A DNA stretch of 14,451 nt from Aquificaceae bacterium. Lineage in GTDB: Bacteria; Aquificota; Aquificia; Aquificales; Aquificaceae. The notes under the pieces are model-generated. The model was not told the origin of the DNA and did not search any database. It saw nothing but the letters and a program-made list of their open reading frames with translations. Every line of letters begins with the position of its first letter. Position 1 is the first letter of the stretch. Below are positions 7,451-13,842 of the stretch, piece after piece. The translations under genes and the position numbers were made by a program. Where the stretch lies: assembly GCA_026983685.1 (NCBI GenBank), contig JALSTO010000122.1, positions 1-14,451 on the forward strand. Reading direction: 5' to 3'.

Positions 7451-8383
7451 ATGAAGTACACAGGCTCTTACATCATCAATTATAAGCTCAAAGCCCTTAC
7501 AGGTTTGAGGGTGGGAGGTTCAAAAGAAGAATTTGATATTGGAGGTACTGACAACCCTGTCATGAAAGTGCCCGCGGATATACCTGATTACTACGGTGAG
7601 AACAGACCACTTCCCAAAGGAGCTCCCTACATACCCGGCTCTTCAATCAAGGGGAAGATGAGAAGCCTCCTTGAATGGGTCTATGGGCGGGTGGAAGATA
7701 ACATCACATCAGAAGAAGCCCTTAAGGTTCAAAAAAAGGTGGGACAAGCCAAAAGAGCTTACGAAGAGGCGCTCAGAAAAGGAAATATTGAAGAAATTAA
7801 CAGGGCTAAAAAGAACTTCAGTGATGCTGTTGAGGAATATACAAAAGTAGCTGGAAGGGTTTGCAGTTGTGGAAAGTGCCCTGTATGCATTGTTTTCGGA
7901 ATAGGAGAAATAGATACCTACAAGGAACTCTTACCAGAAGAACAGCCTGGACCCCCAAGGGCAAAGTTCTTTGATCTTTATCCTACAGAAGAGACCCTTA
8001 GCAACCTTCAAGAAGCCTTAGGTAGGGGGATCTTCACAGAGATAAAAACGGAGAATCAGATCAACCGCATAACCTCTCGTGCAAATCCTCGTAAAGTGGA
8101 GAGGGTTCCAGCAGGAGCTGTTTTTGAAGGCACCATAGTCTTTGACTGCTACAAAGAAGGTGATGAAAACCTTCTCAAGGTAGTCCTGCAAGGTATGCAG
8201 AAGCTTGAAGATAACTTCCTTGGAGGCTATGGCTCAAGAGGCTCAGGGAGGATTAAGTTTGAGGATATAGAGATAAGGTGGAGACCTGCGGAGTTCTATA
8301 AGAGTGGCACAGGTGAAGAGGTAAAGGGCAAGTTCAGCACACTCATGGAGGCAATGGAGAGCCTGGGAGAAATAAAGGGATGA
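7451..8383 (+). CDS. csm3: Csm3, backbone RAMP and target-RNA nuclease
   Basis: Repeated backbone subunit that binds crRNA and cuts target RNA every six bases. The catalytic aspartate of the family is present as D34 in GGTDNPVMK. The RAMP core motif PYIPGSSIKGKMRSLLEW is at 59-76, and the glycine-rich GGYGSRGSGRIKF is at 258-270. The protein is 310 residues, longer than the roughly 215-220 of well-studied Csm3. The extra length includes a charged, probably helical insertion at about 82-135 just before a four-cysteine group (C138, C140, C143, C146), plus a C-terminal extension after residue 275. The stop overlaps the csm4 start. AAGGAGG (7437-7443) lies 7 bases before the ATG. Confidence 0.93.
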   Translation: MKYTGSYIINYKLKALTGLRVGGSKEEFDIGGTDNPVMKVPADIPDYYGENRPLPKGAPYIPGSSIKGKMRSLLEWVYGRVEDNITSEEALKVQKKVGQAKRAYEEALRKGNIEEINRAKKNFSDAVEEYTKVAGRVCSCGKCPVCIVFGIGEIDTYKELLPEEQPGPPRAKFFDLYPTEETLSNLQEALGRGIFTEIKTENQINRITSRANPRKVERVPAGAVFEGTIVFDCYKEGDENLLKVVLQGMQKLEDNFLGGYGSRGSGRIKFEDIEIRWRPAEFYKSGTGEEVKGKFSTLMEAMESLGEIKG

Positions 8384-9318
8384 TGCCCAAGAAAACACTC
8401 AGAGTTGACTTCCTACCCCGTTCCGCCTTCAAAGGGTATCCAGATAGTTATACTCTCTTCGGTGCTATATGCTGGGGTATAAGGGTTCTTGAAGGAGAAG
8501 AAGCCCTAACAGATATGCTTGAAAAGTTTAAAGAAAAACCTCCCTTTTTAATATCCTCTCCCGTTTTTATCAGGAAAGGGAAGCTTTTCTTTCCCAGACC
8601 TGCCCTTGAAGAGAACTCAGAGGAGGAGCTTACTCCTGAGAGTTACAGCTTGAGGAAGAAGGTTAAGAAGGCTAAGTACGTTAGCGAAGACGCCTTCAGA
8701 GCTGTGCTTGAAGGAAAGGTAAGGACAAGCGGGGAGCTTTCCAAGTTCACAGAAGAAGGTGAATTTTACAGCAGTTTGAACACCATCCATGCAAGTATAA
8801 ATAGGATAACCTGGACTACCAGTGGGGGAGAGCTTTACAACGAAGAGGTCTACTATTTTTCCCTTCCATTCTCAGTTTTCTTTCTCTTCTATCAGGAAGA
8901 GTTTGAAGCACTCGTGAAGTCAGCCCTGCGCTTTGTTCAACTTGGTGGTAATAGATCTACTGGTATGGGAAGATATAAAGTTATATTTGGAGACGTACCT
9001 GAGTGGTTTATAAAACACCTTGAGCCTACTGAAAACTTTATAAGCCTTTCTCCACACTTCTATGATGATTCTTTTGTGCTTGAAGAAAGCCTCTATGAAC
9101 CCAAACCTCTGATGGGAATTGTAGATAACTATTTCTACGCACCTACCCCAGCAATAATAAAGCGAAAGGTGATGTACATTGACAGAGGCTCCAATATAAG
9201 GGTTAAGAACAGAAAGGACTTCTACGGTGGACTTAAGGAAGTCGTGAGAGACGAAGGAAGGAATGTAACGGTTTATCAGTACGGGTACGCCTTTCCTCTC
9301 TATGTGAGGTGGCAGTAA
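8380..9318 (+). CDS. csm4: Csm4, RAMP subunit at the crRNA 5' end
   Basis: RAMP protein of 312 residues that holds the 5' handle of crRNA and contacts Cas10. It opens with a RAMP strand and helix (LRVDFLPRSAFKGYPDSYTLFGAICWGIRVL), typical of Csm4. A conserved arginine/glycine segment LGGNRSTGMGRY lies at about 188-199. The last third is beta-rich and less conserved. It begins at ATG 8380 (or the adjacent ATG 8383) overlapping the csm3 stop, and its TAA stop overlaps the csm5 ATG. No nuclease residues are expected. I am confident of Csm4 rather than Cmr3 because of the order csm2-csm3-csm4-csm5. Confidence 0.9.
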   Translation: MMPKKTLRVDFLPRSAFKGYPDSYTLFGAICWGIRVLEGEEALTDMLEKFKEKPPFLISSPVFIRKGKLFFPRPALEENSEEELTPESYSLRKKVKKAKYVSEDAFRAVLEGKVRTSGELSKFTEEGEFYSSLNTIHASINRITWTTSGGELYNEEVYYFSLPFSVFFLFYQEEFEALVKSALRFVQLGGNRSTGMGRYKVIFGDVPEWFIKHLEPTENFISLSPHFYDDSFVLEESLYEPKPLMGIVDNYFYAPTPAIIKRKVMYIDRGSNIRVKNRKDFYGGLKEVVRDEGRNVTVYQYGYAFPLYVRWQ

Positions 9319-10421
9319 TGAAGATAGAGGCCATTACACCAGTCCATATAGGAAGTGGGGAGGAGATAATACCTTGGGAATACAGCATCGTAGGAAAGAA
9401 ACTCGGCATATATCCCGTGGACTACATAGTTTCATCCCTTGCGAATATATATAAAGGTGCACGCTTAAGAAACCTGCTGATCGCCCTCAGGAATGAAGTT
9501 AAGGAGTATGGCTTTAAGAAAAGCTTTGGAGACTTTCTTAGGAGTGAAAGGATAGCTCTTGAACCCCTATACACTCTTGAATTTAGAACTAACCTCAGAG
9601 GTGGAGGAGAGTATAGAACTGTAAAGAGCTTTATAAAGAGCAAAGATAGAGTTTACATTCCCGGCTCGGAGATAAAGGGTGCTCTCAGGACCGCCTTTAT
9701 CTTCGGAGTTATCCTGAGGGAGATTAAAAAAGAAAATTACTCTCTTTTGGGGAGAATTGTAAGTATAGTGAAGAGAGCACTGCAAACCAAAGAATGGGGA
9801 GAAGCTTCTTCAAAAATTGAGTCCCTGATTCTGAGGAGAGGTTCTCCTAACGATGCAAGGTACGACCTTTTCAGAGCGATTGAAGTCTCTGACAGTACTG
9901 AGGCTGAACCTTCTGGAACTCTATATGTGGATTCGGTTAATGTAATCGGTGCAAGTGAGTCCATACAAGAAATTGACGAACTTCTCAAGCCCAGCAGGAG
10001 CTTTGAGGTAGAGGTGCATATAGATGAGGACTCAAAGAAAGCCCTCTCAAAAATTACGGATAACCCCTACGTTGAACTGCTTGACCTTGAGTTTTTGAAA
10101 GAGAGTGCTACTGAGTTTTACAAATTCCTACTTGATGTAGATAGGAAATATTTTGATAAACATGCCTATGAGATAAGTGGAGACCCACTCAAGGAACCTG
10201 AGGAGGCTCTTACAAGAGGGGATTTTCTGCTGAGGATAGGTAAACATCAGGGATTCTTAAGTATGACTCTAACTATCACCATTCTTATGGGGGACAAGGG
10301 GCTCTATGAAAAGCTCTACAAGGGGGTTGTACCTAAATTTAGTGGTGGGATTAACAAAACGAGAAAGCTGACTTCGGAGGGTAAAGCCCTCGGCTGGTGC
10401 AGGCTGGCGGAGGAAAGCTGA
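9318..10421 (+). CDS. csm5: Csm5, RAMP subunit capping the crRNA 3' side
   Basis: RAMP protein of 367 residues at the head of the Csm complex, needed for crRNA maturation in characterised systems. It starts with the family opening IEAITPVHIGSGEE and has the RAMP core VYIPGSEIKGALRTAF at about 112-127. A C-terminal FSGGINKTRKL segment probably supplies the glycine-rich loop. I use ATG 9318 rather than GTG 9309, because AGGTGG (9307-9312) lies 5 bases before the ATG and TAATG overlaps the csm4 stop. This is the last gene with the lower-GC composition of the csm module; the next gene starts one base after its stop. Confidence 0.9.
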   Translation: MKIEAITPVHIGSGEEIIPWEYSIVGKKLGIYPVDYIVSSLANIYKGARLRNLLIALRNEVKEYGFKKSFGDFLRSERIALEPLYTLEFRTNLRGGGEYRTVKSFIKSKDRVYIPGSEIKGALRTAFIFGVILREIKKENYSLLGRIVSIVKRALQTKEWGEASSKIESLILRRGSPNDARYDLFRAIEVSDSTEAEPSGTLYVDSVNVIGASESIQEIDELLKPSRSFEVEVHIDEDSKKALSKITDNPYVELLDLEFLKESATEFYKFLLDVDRKYFDKHAYEISGDPLKEPEEALTRGDFLLRIGKHQGFLSMTLTITILMGDKGLYEKLYKGVVPKFSGGINKTRKLTSEGKALGWCRLAEES

Positions 10422-10422
10422 G

Positions 10423-11628
10423 ATGAAGACCCTCATTACCACCCTCGGGAGGGGTCAGTTTAATAAAGAGACAAAGGAGTTTGACTACTTTGAGGTTCCC
10501 TACAGGCTTTCCGATGAAAAGACCTACAGGACCAAGCTCGTTGCCCGTGCGCTCGTTGAGTATCTCAAGCCCGACGAGGTTTACGTTGTGGGCACATCAG
10601 AGTCCCTCTGGAATCTGGCGGACAATCTTATAGGGAACTACAAAAGGGTAGAGATACCTTACGGCAAAAGTCAAGAAGAGTTCTGGGAGATGTTCAGAAA
10701 AGTTTACTCAATTGATGTTGAGGGTAAGGAGCTATACATAGACATAACTCACGGCTTCAGGTCTATACCCCTGATGACCACGACGATGGTAAGCCTCTTT
10801 ACAAAGGTAAAGGGTGCGCACATAAAGGGGGTTTACTACGGCATATACGAGGCGAAGTCCGAGGACGGCACCGTTCCCATAATTGACCTTCTGCCCTTCA
10901 TAGAGCTAAACGAGTGGATAGAGGGCTTTACCCTGCTCACCCGATATGGGGACGGGCTTTCCATTGCGGAGCTGGTAAAGAAGAAAGCAGAAGGTTACCC
11001 CGACAGAAAGGGTCTCGGAAGGATAAACTCCCTCCCCAAGGTTCTTGAGAAGTTCTCTCAGGCGGTTAGCTTCAATGCCCTTGAGCTGATAACAAAATCC
11101 ACAAAGGACCTGATAGACTGCCTTGAGAAGGTTGACAAAATCCCCACGGGCTTTGAGGCTCTGGAGCTTTTAAAGGATGCCATTCTCTCAGAAGCCCTCA
11201 AATTTGCCTCCTACAAAAGCGTGTGGGAAAAACAGCTTAAGCTCGTCAAGTGGCTATTTGAGAAGAGAAGATACTCAGAGGCACTCATTGCTCTGGAAGA
11301 AACTATCTTTACTTACATAATGGAGAGCCTCCGCAAAGACTACCTTGATGACAGCAGGAGGAAGTTGGGAGCGGTGTTCAGGGAGGACTGCGAGAGCCAC
11401 AGGCTCTTTACAAAGGATATGAACAAACTCTTTAGCAGAATTCAAGAACTCAGAAACAAAACGGGACATGCCTTTATGAAGAAGAGCACGAGTGAGGGGG
11501 ATATAAAGGAAGCCATAAACAACTTAAGAGACTACATCAAAACCGCGGAGGAACTGCTCAAAGAAGGCAGAGTCGTAAAGGACTTTACAGCTTTGAGGGA
11601 AGCTCTGGAGGCTTGTCCGGAGGCTTGA
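10423..11628 (+). CDS. csx1: CARF-HEPN ribonuclease, Csx1/TM1812 type
   Basis: Ancillary type III effector of 401 residues, expected to be switched on by cyclic oligoadenylate. The N-terminal CARF region (about 1-150) has a first strand MKTLITTLGRG and the segment I106-DITHGFRSIP, which is characteristic of the TM1812-like Csx1 group. The C-terminal helical half contains a HEPN RNase motif R344-x4-H349 (RNKTGH), so a metal-independent, sequence-relaxed RNase is likely. GGAGG (10409-10413) supports the ATG, which begins one base after the csm5 stop. Sampled composition is near 55% GC, unlike csm5, so it may have a different history from the Csm module although it is transcribed with it. The ligand ring size cannot be read from sequence by eye. 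Confidence 0.9.
   Translation: MKTLITTLGRGQFNKETKEFDYFEVPYRLSDEKTYRTKLVARALVEYLKPDEVYVVGTSESLWNLADNLIGNYKRVEIPYGKSQEEFWEMFRKVYSIDVEGKELYIDITHGFRSIPLMTTTMVSLFTKVKGAHIKGVYYGIYEAKSEDGTVPIIDLLPFIELNEWIEGFTLLTRYGDGLSIAELVKKKAEGYPDRKGLGRINSLPKVLEKFSQAVSFNALELITKSTKDLIDCLEKVDKIPTGFEALELLKDAILSEALKFASYKSVWEKQLKLVKWLFEKRRYSEALIALEETIFTYIMESLRKDYLDDSRRKLGAVFREDCESHRLFTKDMNKLFSRIQELRNKTGHAFMKKSTSEGDIKEAINNLRDYIKTAEELLKEGRVVKDFTALREALEACPEA
11619..11623 (+). promoter_or_regulatory. Shine-Dalgarno site for the acidic membrane protein
   Basis: GGAGG at the very end of csx1 stands 7 bases before GTG 11631, favouring that start over TTG 11613 or TTG 11625. Confidence 0.6.
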
Positions 11629-11630
11629 GG

Positions 11631-11945
11631 GTGGAGTATATTCTCTTTGCCCTTTTGGGTTTGTTACCTTTCGGTCTCTACAGGTGGCTCAGGTCAGAGG
11701 AGGATACCTCGGACTCATACGCTACCCATTGGGAAGACGATGACAGCTCGGAAGAAGATGAAGATATAACAAGGTATTCTGATACCGACAACTATTACTA
11801 CAGCTCAATTTCAGACACGGAGGACGATACAGACCCCCTAACCGACCCTTCCTACTGCTTTATGGAAGGGAATATATACCACGATATATGCCACGACGAT
11901 GACCACTGGGACAATGATTGGGACAGCTGGGATGATGACTGGTAG
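11631..11945 (+). CDS. Small single-span membrane protein with highly acidic tail, function unknown
   Basis: I do not recognise this protein. From GTG 11631 it has 104 residues. Residues 3-17 are hydrophobic (YILFALLGLLPFGLY) and are followed by RWLR, so a single membrane span with the C-terminus in the cytoplasm is likely by the positive-inside rule. The remaining roughly 84 residues contain about 32 Asp or Glu and almost no Lys or Arg, plus many Tyr and Trp. The end is a run of D/W/H (HWDNDW then DSWDDDW). Low sequence complexity and strong negative charge suggest a disordered tail, a metal-binding tail, or a nucleic acid mimic; none is proved. It begins 2 bases after csx1, so it belongs to the CRISPR operon. 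A chance open frame is possible but unlikely, given the Shine-Dalgarno site and tight packing. Confidence 0.65.
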   Translation: MEYILFALLGLLPFGLYRWLRSEEDTSDSYATHWEDDDSSEEDEDITRYSDTDNYYYSSISDTEDDTDPLTDPSYCFMEGNIYHDICHDDDHWDNDWDSWDDDW

Positions 11946-12438
11946 TCAGTTCTTTATGTTCATGTCAGGAGGATATTATAATAGCTTTAAAGTATTGGAA
12001 TGCAGGGTATTGAGGGCATATACAGGGAGCTTATTGGGAAGAGGGGGGGAGAAGTTCTTAGGAATTGTTAGATATGACTCTCTCAAGTATCTTGAGGAGC
12101 TTCTCAATACCGATCTCGGGGTAAAGATTCGCGTACTCGCTGGAGAAGACCCGAGAAAGGCGAGACCCTTCATAGGATGGGTGTCGGGAGGCTTTATCAC
12201 CATCGTTTTCCTGACAGCGAACAGAAAGAGGATAAAGATTGACATGAGTTTCTGCAAAAAGCTTGATGAAGAGTGTAAATGGATAAAAGAAAGATGTTAC
12301 GTCCTTGAAGACTGGAGAAGGGGAGGCGTATTCAGATACAAACTCAGGGAGGAGCTTCTGGAGGATTACGTTCTATGTGGTAGATGCGATGATCTGGATT
12401 TCCTTGAAGAGCTGAGGGAAGTTAAGCATGAAGGATAA
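11935..12438 (+). CDS. Hypothetical protein between csx1 and the sigma factor gene
   Basis: Unrecognised protein of about 167 residues. The start is uncertain: in-frame ATGs occur at 11899, 11932, 11935, 11956 and 11962, none with a convincing Shine-Dalgarno site. I give 11935 because it makes a short overlap with the preceding stop, as elsewhere in this operon. After a weak first 20 residues there is a mixed alpha/beta core: strand-rich LECRVLRAYTG and KFLGIVRYD, then LKYLEELL, IRVLAG, and the hydrophobic GWVSGGFITIVFL followed by KRIKID. The C-terminal third is rich in charge and cysteine (FCKKLDEEC, KERCYVLED, CGRCDD). The CxxC near the end could bind metal. It overlaps the sigma factor gene by 11 bases, so it is probably a partner of the sigma/protease cassette, but no function can be assigned. 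Confidence 0.7.
   Translation: MTGSQFFMFMSGGYYNSFKVLECRVLRAYTGSLLGRGGEKFLGIVRYDSLKYLEELLNTDLGVKIRVLAGEDPRKARPFIGWVSGGFITIVFLTANRKRIKIDMSFCKKLDEECKWIKERCYVLEDWRRGGVFRYKLREELLEDYVLCGRCDDLDFLEELREVKHEG
11977..11982 (+). promoter_or_regulatory. Possible internal -10 box upstream of the sigma/protease cassette
   Basis: A perfect TATAAT lies within the early coding part of the hypothetical gene. The hexamer 17 bases upstream (TTATGT, 11954-11959) is a poor -35. If real, it could drive the sigma factor, MazF-like and Lon genes separately from csm. A chance match is quite possible. Confidence 0.25.
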
Positions 12439-13060
12439 GATCGTAGCACTACTTGAAGGAGACCTGCAGGCGAAAGAATTCTTTCTGAGGGAGATAAAGA
12501 AGGTAGCGGGCGAGATGGAGCCTCTCCTAAAAGCACGCCTGGAGGATGACTACGGCGAGGAGATCCTCTCAGACCTTCTGCTAAAGCTCCTGATAATGAA
12601 GGATGCTCTCCTTCAGAAGGAAAAGATAAACAGGAGCTACCTGCACAAGGTGATAAGGTCATGCATAATTGACAGACTCAGCAGAGAAGGTAAGCTACAA
12701 ACCCTTAGCATGGACAGACCTCTATGGGAGGATGACGAGGGGGAGATAAGGAGCTTTGAGGAAGTTTTCGGTGTGGAGGAGAACAGGGACCTTAAGATAG
12801 AGGCTGGGACGCTTTTTGATGAGATCATGTCCTTTCTCTCTGAGAAGGACAGAGACGTCCTTTGCTACTACCTTTATAAGGAGCTCTACAACAAGGAGGT
12901 AAAGGTAGAGGGGATTTCCAAGGGAGCTCTTTACAAGCGGTGGGAGAGGTTAAAGGCTAAGATAAACAGAAAGCTCTCCTTTGTGCCTACGCAAGAGGAG
13001 TTCAGGCTATTTGCGGAAAGATTTCTGTCAGAAGTCTGCACAAAGAGAGGTTTTAAGTAA
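12428..13060 (+). CDS. calpS: ECF-like sigma factor, CalpS candidate
   Basis: Protein of 210 residues with the two domains of an ECF-type sigma factor. The sigma-2 region spans about 30-88 and contains YLHKVIRSCIIDRLSREG (71-88), which matches the region 2 pattern that opens the -10 element. The sigma-4 region spans about 135-185: LSEKDRDVLCYY, then a helix-turn-helix with GISKGALYKRWERLKAKI as recognition helix. A short C-terminal extension (186-210) follows. It is preceded by the hypothetical gene (11-base overlap) and followed by the MazF-like gene (TAATG overlap), then the Lon-type protease. This trio matches the CalpS-CalpT-CalpL arrangement of type III systems, where the sigma factor is held inactive until CalpT is cleaved. 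The symbol rests on context; the sigma fold itself is clear. Confidence 0.82.
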   Translation: MKDKIVALLEGDLQAKEFFLREIKKVAGEMEPLLKARLEDDYGEEILSDLLLKLLIMKDALLQKEKINRSYLHKVIRSCIIDRLSREGKLQTLSMDRPLWEDDEGEIRSFEEVFGVEENRDLKIEAGTLFDEIMSFLSEKDRDVLCYYLYKELYNKEVKVEGISKGALYKRWERLKAKINRKLSFVPTQEEFRLFAERFLSEVCTKRGFK

Positions 13061-13842
13061 TGAGCGGAGAAAAGAATATGCAGGAGATTCTATACAGGAA
13101 CTTTATAAAAAGTCTCGGAGACGAGGTTCTCGTCGTCTCCGCTCCTGAGCCCCCTGAGCCAGGACAGGTAAGGCTCTACCTAATGACTCCTCCCGAATAC
13201 GTCCTTATAACGGAAAAGGTGCACGAAGACCTCTACGAGGTCGTCCCCCTCACCTCATACATCCCGCTCGCTATCACCGATAGATATCCTCCCGTGATAG
13301 AGTGGAGAGGACTGAGACTTGTCCCCCTTCCCTTCGTAGTCTATATAGCAAGGAGCCTGCTGGAAAGACACTCGGAGCCCGTATTCAGGGTAAGAGAGGG
13401 TTTGGAAAAGGTGAGCGAGTACGCAAACACCGCAAGGATAAAAGGCATAGGAAAGTGGAGAGAAAAATTTATAAAAAAGAACATACAGAGATGGAAGGAC
13501 ATTAACCTTTCGTCTATCATTGCGGACGTCCTGTCCGCGGAAGCTCAGGAGGAAGCCCCGGTGGTGATAGAGTTTCCAAGCGCGCTTTTTGAGGAAAGGA
13601 ACCTTCCGCTTGCCGCTCAGCCCGCAACTGCCTTCAGAGGGGAGAACTGGCTGGGGGTTTTGGAAGAGGGGAAGCTTTACCTCTACCTGCCTGAGGAGTG
13701 TGAAGGGAAGAATATCAGGATAAGCTACCGGGGAAATGTTCTGTATGAAGGTCCGGCTTCACCCGTGGTGGTTTTGAAAAACGTGCCGGAAAGATTAACA
13801 GACCTTGAGGAGGAGCTCAATGTTCAGGTTCTCGGGGATTGA
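13060..13842 (+). CDS. calpT: MazF-like protein, CalpT candidate (sigma-factor inhibitor cleaved by Lon-SAVED)
   Basis: Protein of 260 residues. Residues 20-70 resemble the small beta barrel of MazF/PemK proteins: GDEVLVVSAPEPPEPGQVR, then PEYVLITEK and YEVVPLTSYI, which parallel the MazF strands around the proline-rich loop and the V-P-L-T motif. Residues 95-160 are helical and basic in part. A Pro/Ala/Glu-rich, probably flexible stretch at about 160-195 leads to a compact beta-rich end (196-245). CalpT of Sulfurihydrogenibium is described as a MazF homologue that binds the sigma factor CalpS and is cut by CalpL. The gene order and domain plan here agree. Start ATG 13060 overlaps the sigma stop; ATG 13078 is a possible alternative. 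Toxin activity is not implied. The assignment is by resemblance and context. Confidence 0.68.
   Translation: MSGEKNMQEILYRNFIKSLGDEVLVVSAPEPPEPGQVRLYLMTPPEYVLITEKVHEDLYEVVPLTSYIPLAITDRYPPVIEWRGLRLVPLPFVVYIARSLLERHSEPVFRVREGLEKVSEYANTARIKGIGKWREKFIKKNIQRWKDINLSSIIADVLSAEAQEEAPVVIEFPSALFEERNLPLAAQPATAFRGENWLGVLEEGKLYLYLPEECEGKNIRISYRGNVLYEGPASPVVVLKNVPERLTDLEEELNVQVLGD

Noticed and set aside
10423..11628. Naming the CARF-HEPN protein Csm6
   Set aside because: The DITHGFRSIP segment and overall layout fit the Csx1/TM1812 group better than Csm6.
11899..11934. Longest-frame start of the hypothetical gene at ATG 11899
   Set aside because: It would overlap the acidic protein gene by 47 bases, and its residues merely mirror the GAT/TGG-rich repeat in another frame. 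No ribosome site precedes it.
11968..11972. GGAGG as ribosome site of the hypothetical gene
   Set aside because: No standard in-frame start codon follows within 4-12 bases; the next is TTG 11995, 22 bases on.
13302..13505. Lys/Arg-rich open frame on the + strand inside the MazF-like gene
   Set aside because: It is fully inside a well-supported gene in another frame, and its composition is that expected from reading these codons out of frame.
13060..13842. A functional MazF toxin
   Set aside because: Only the barrel-like N-terminal third is similar. There is no MazE-type antitoxin next to it, and the context points to a structural or inhibitory role.
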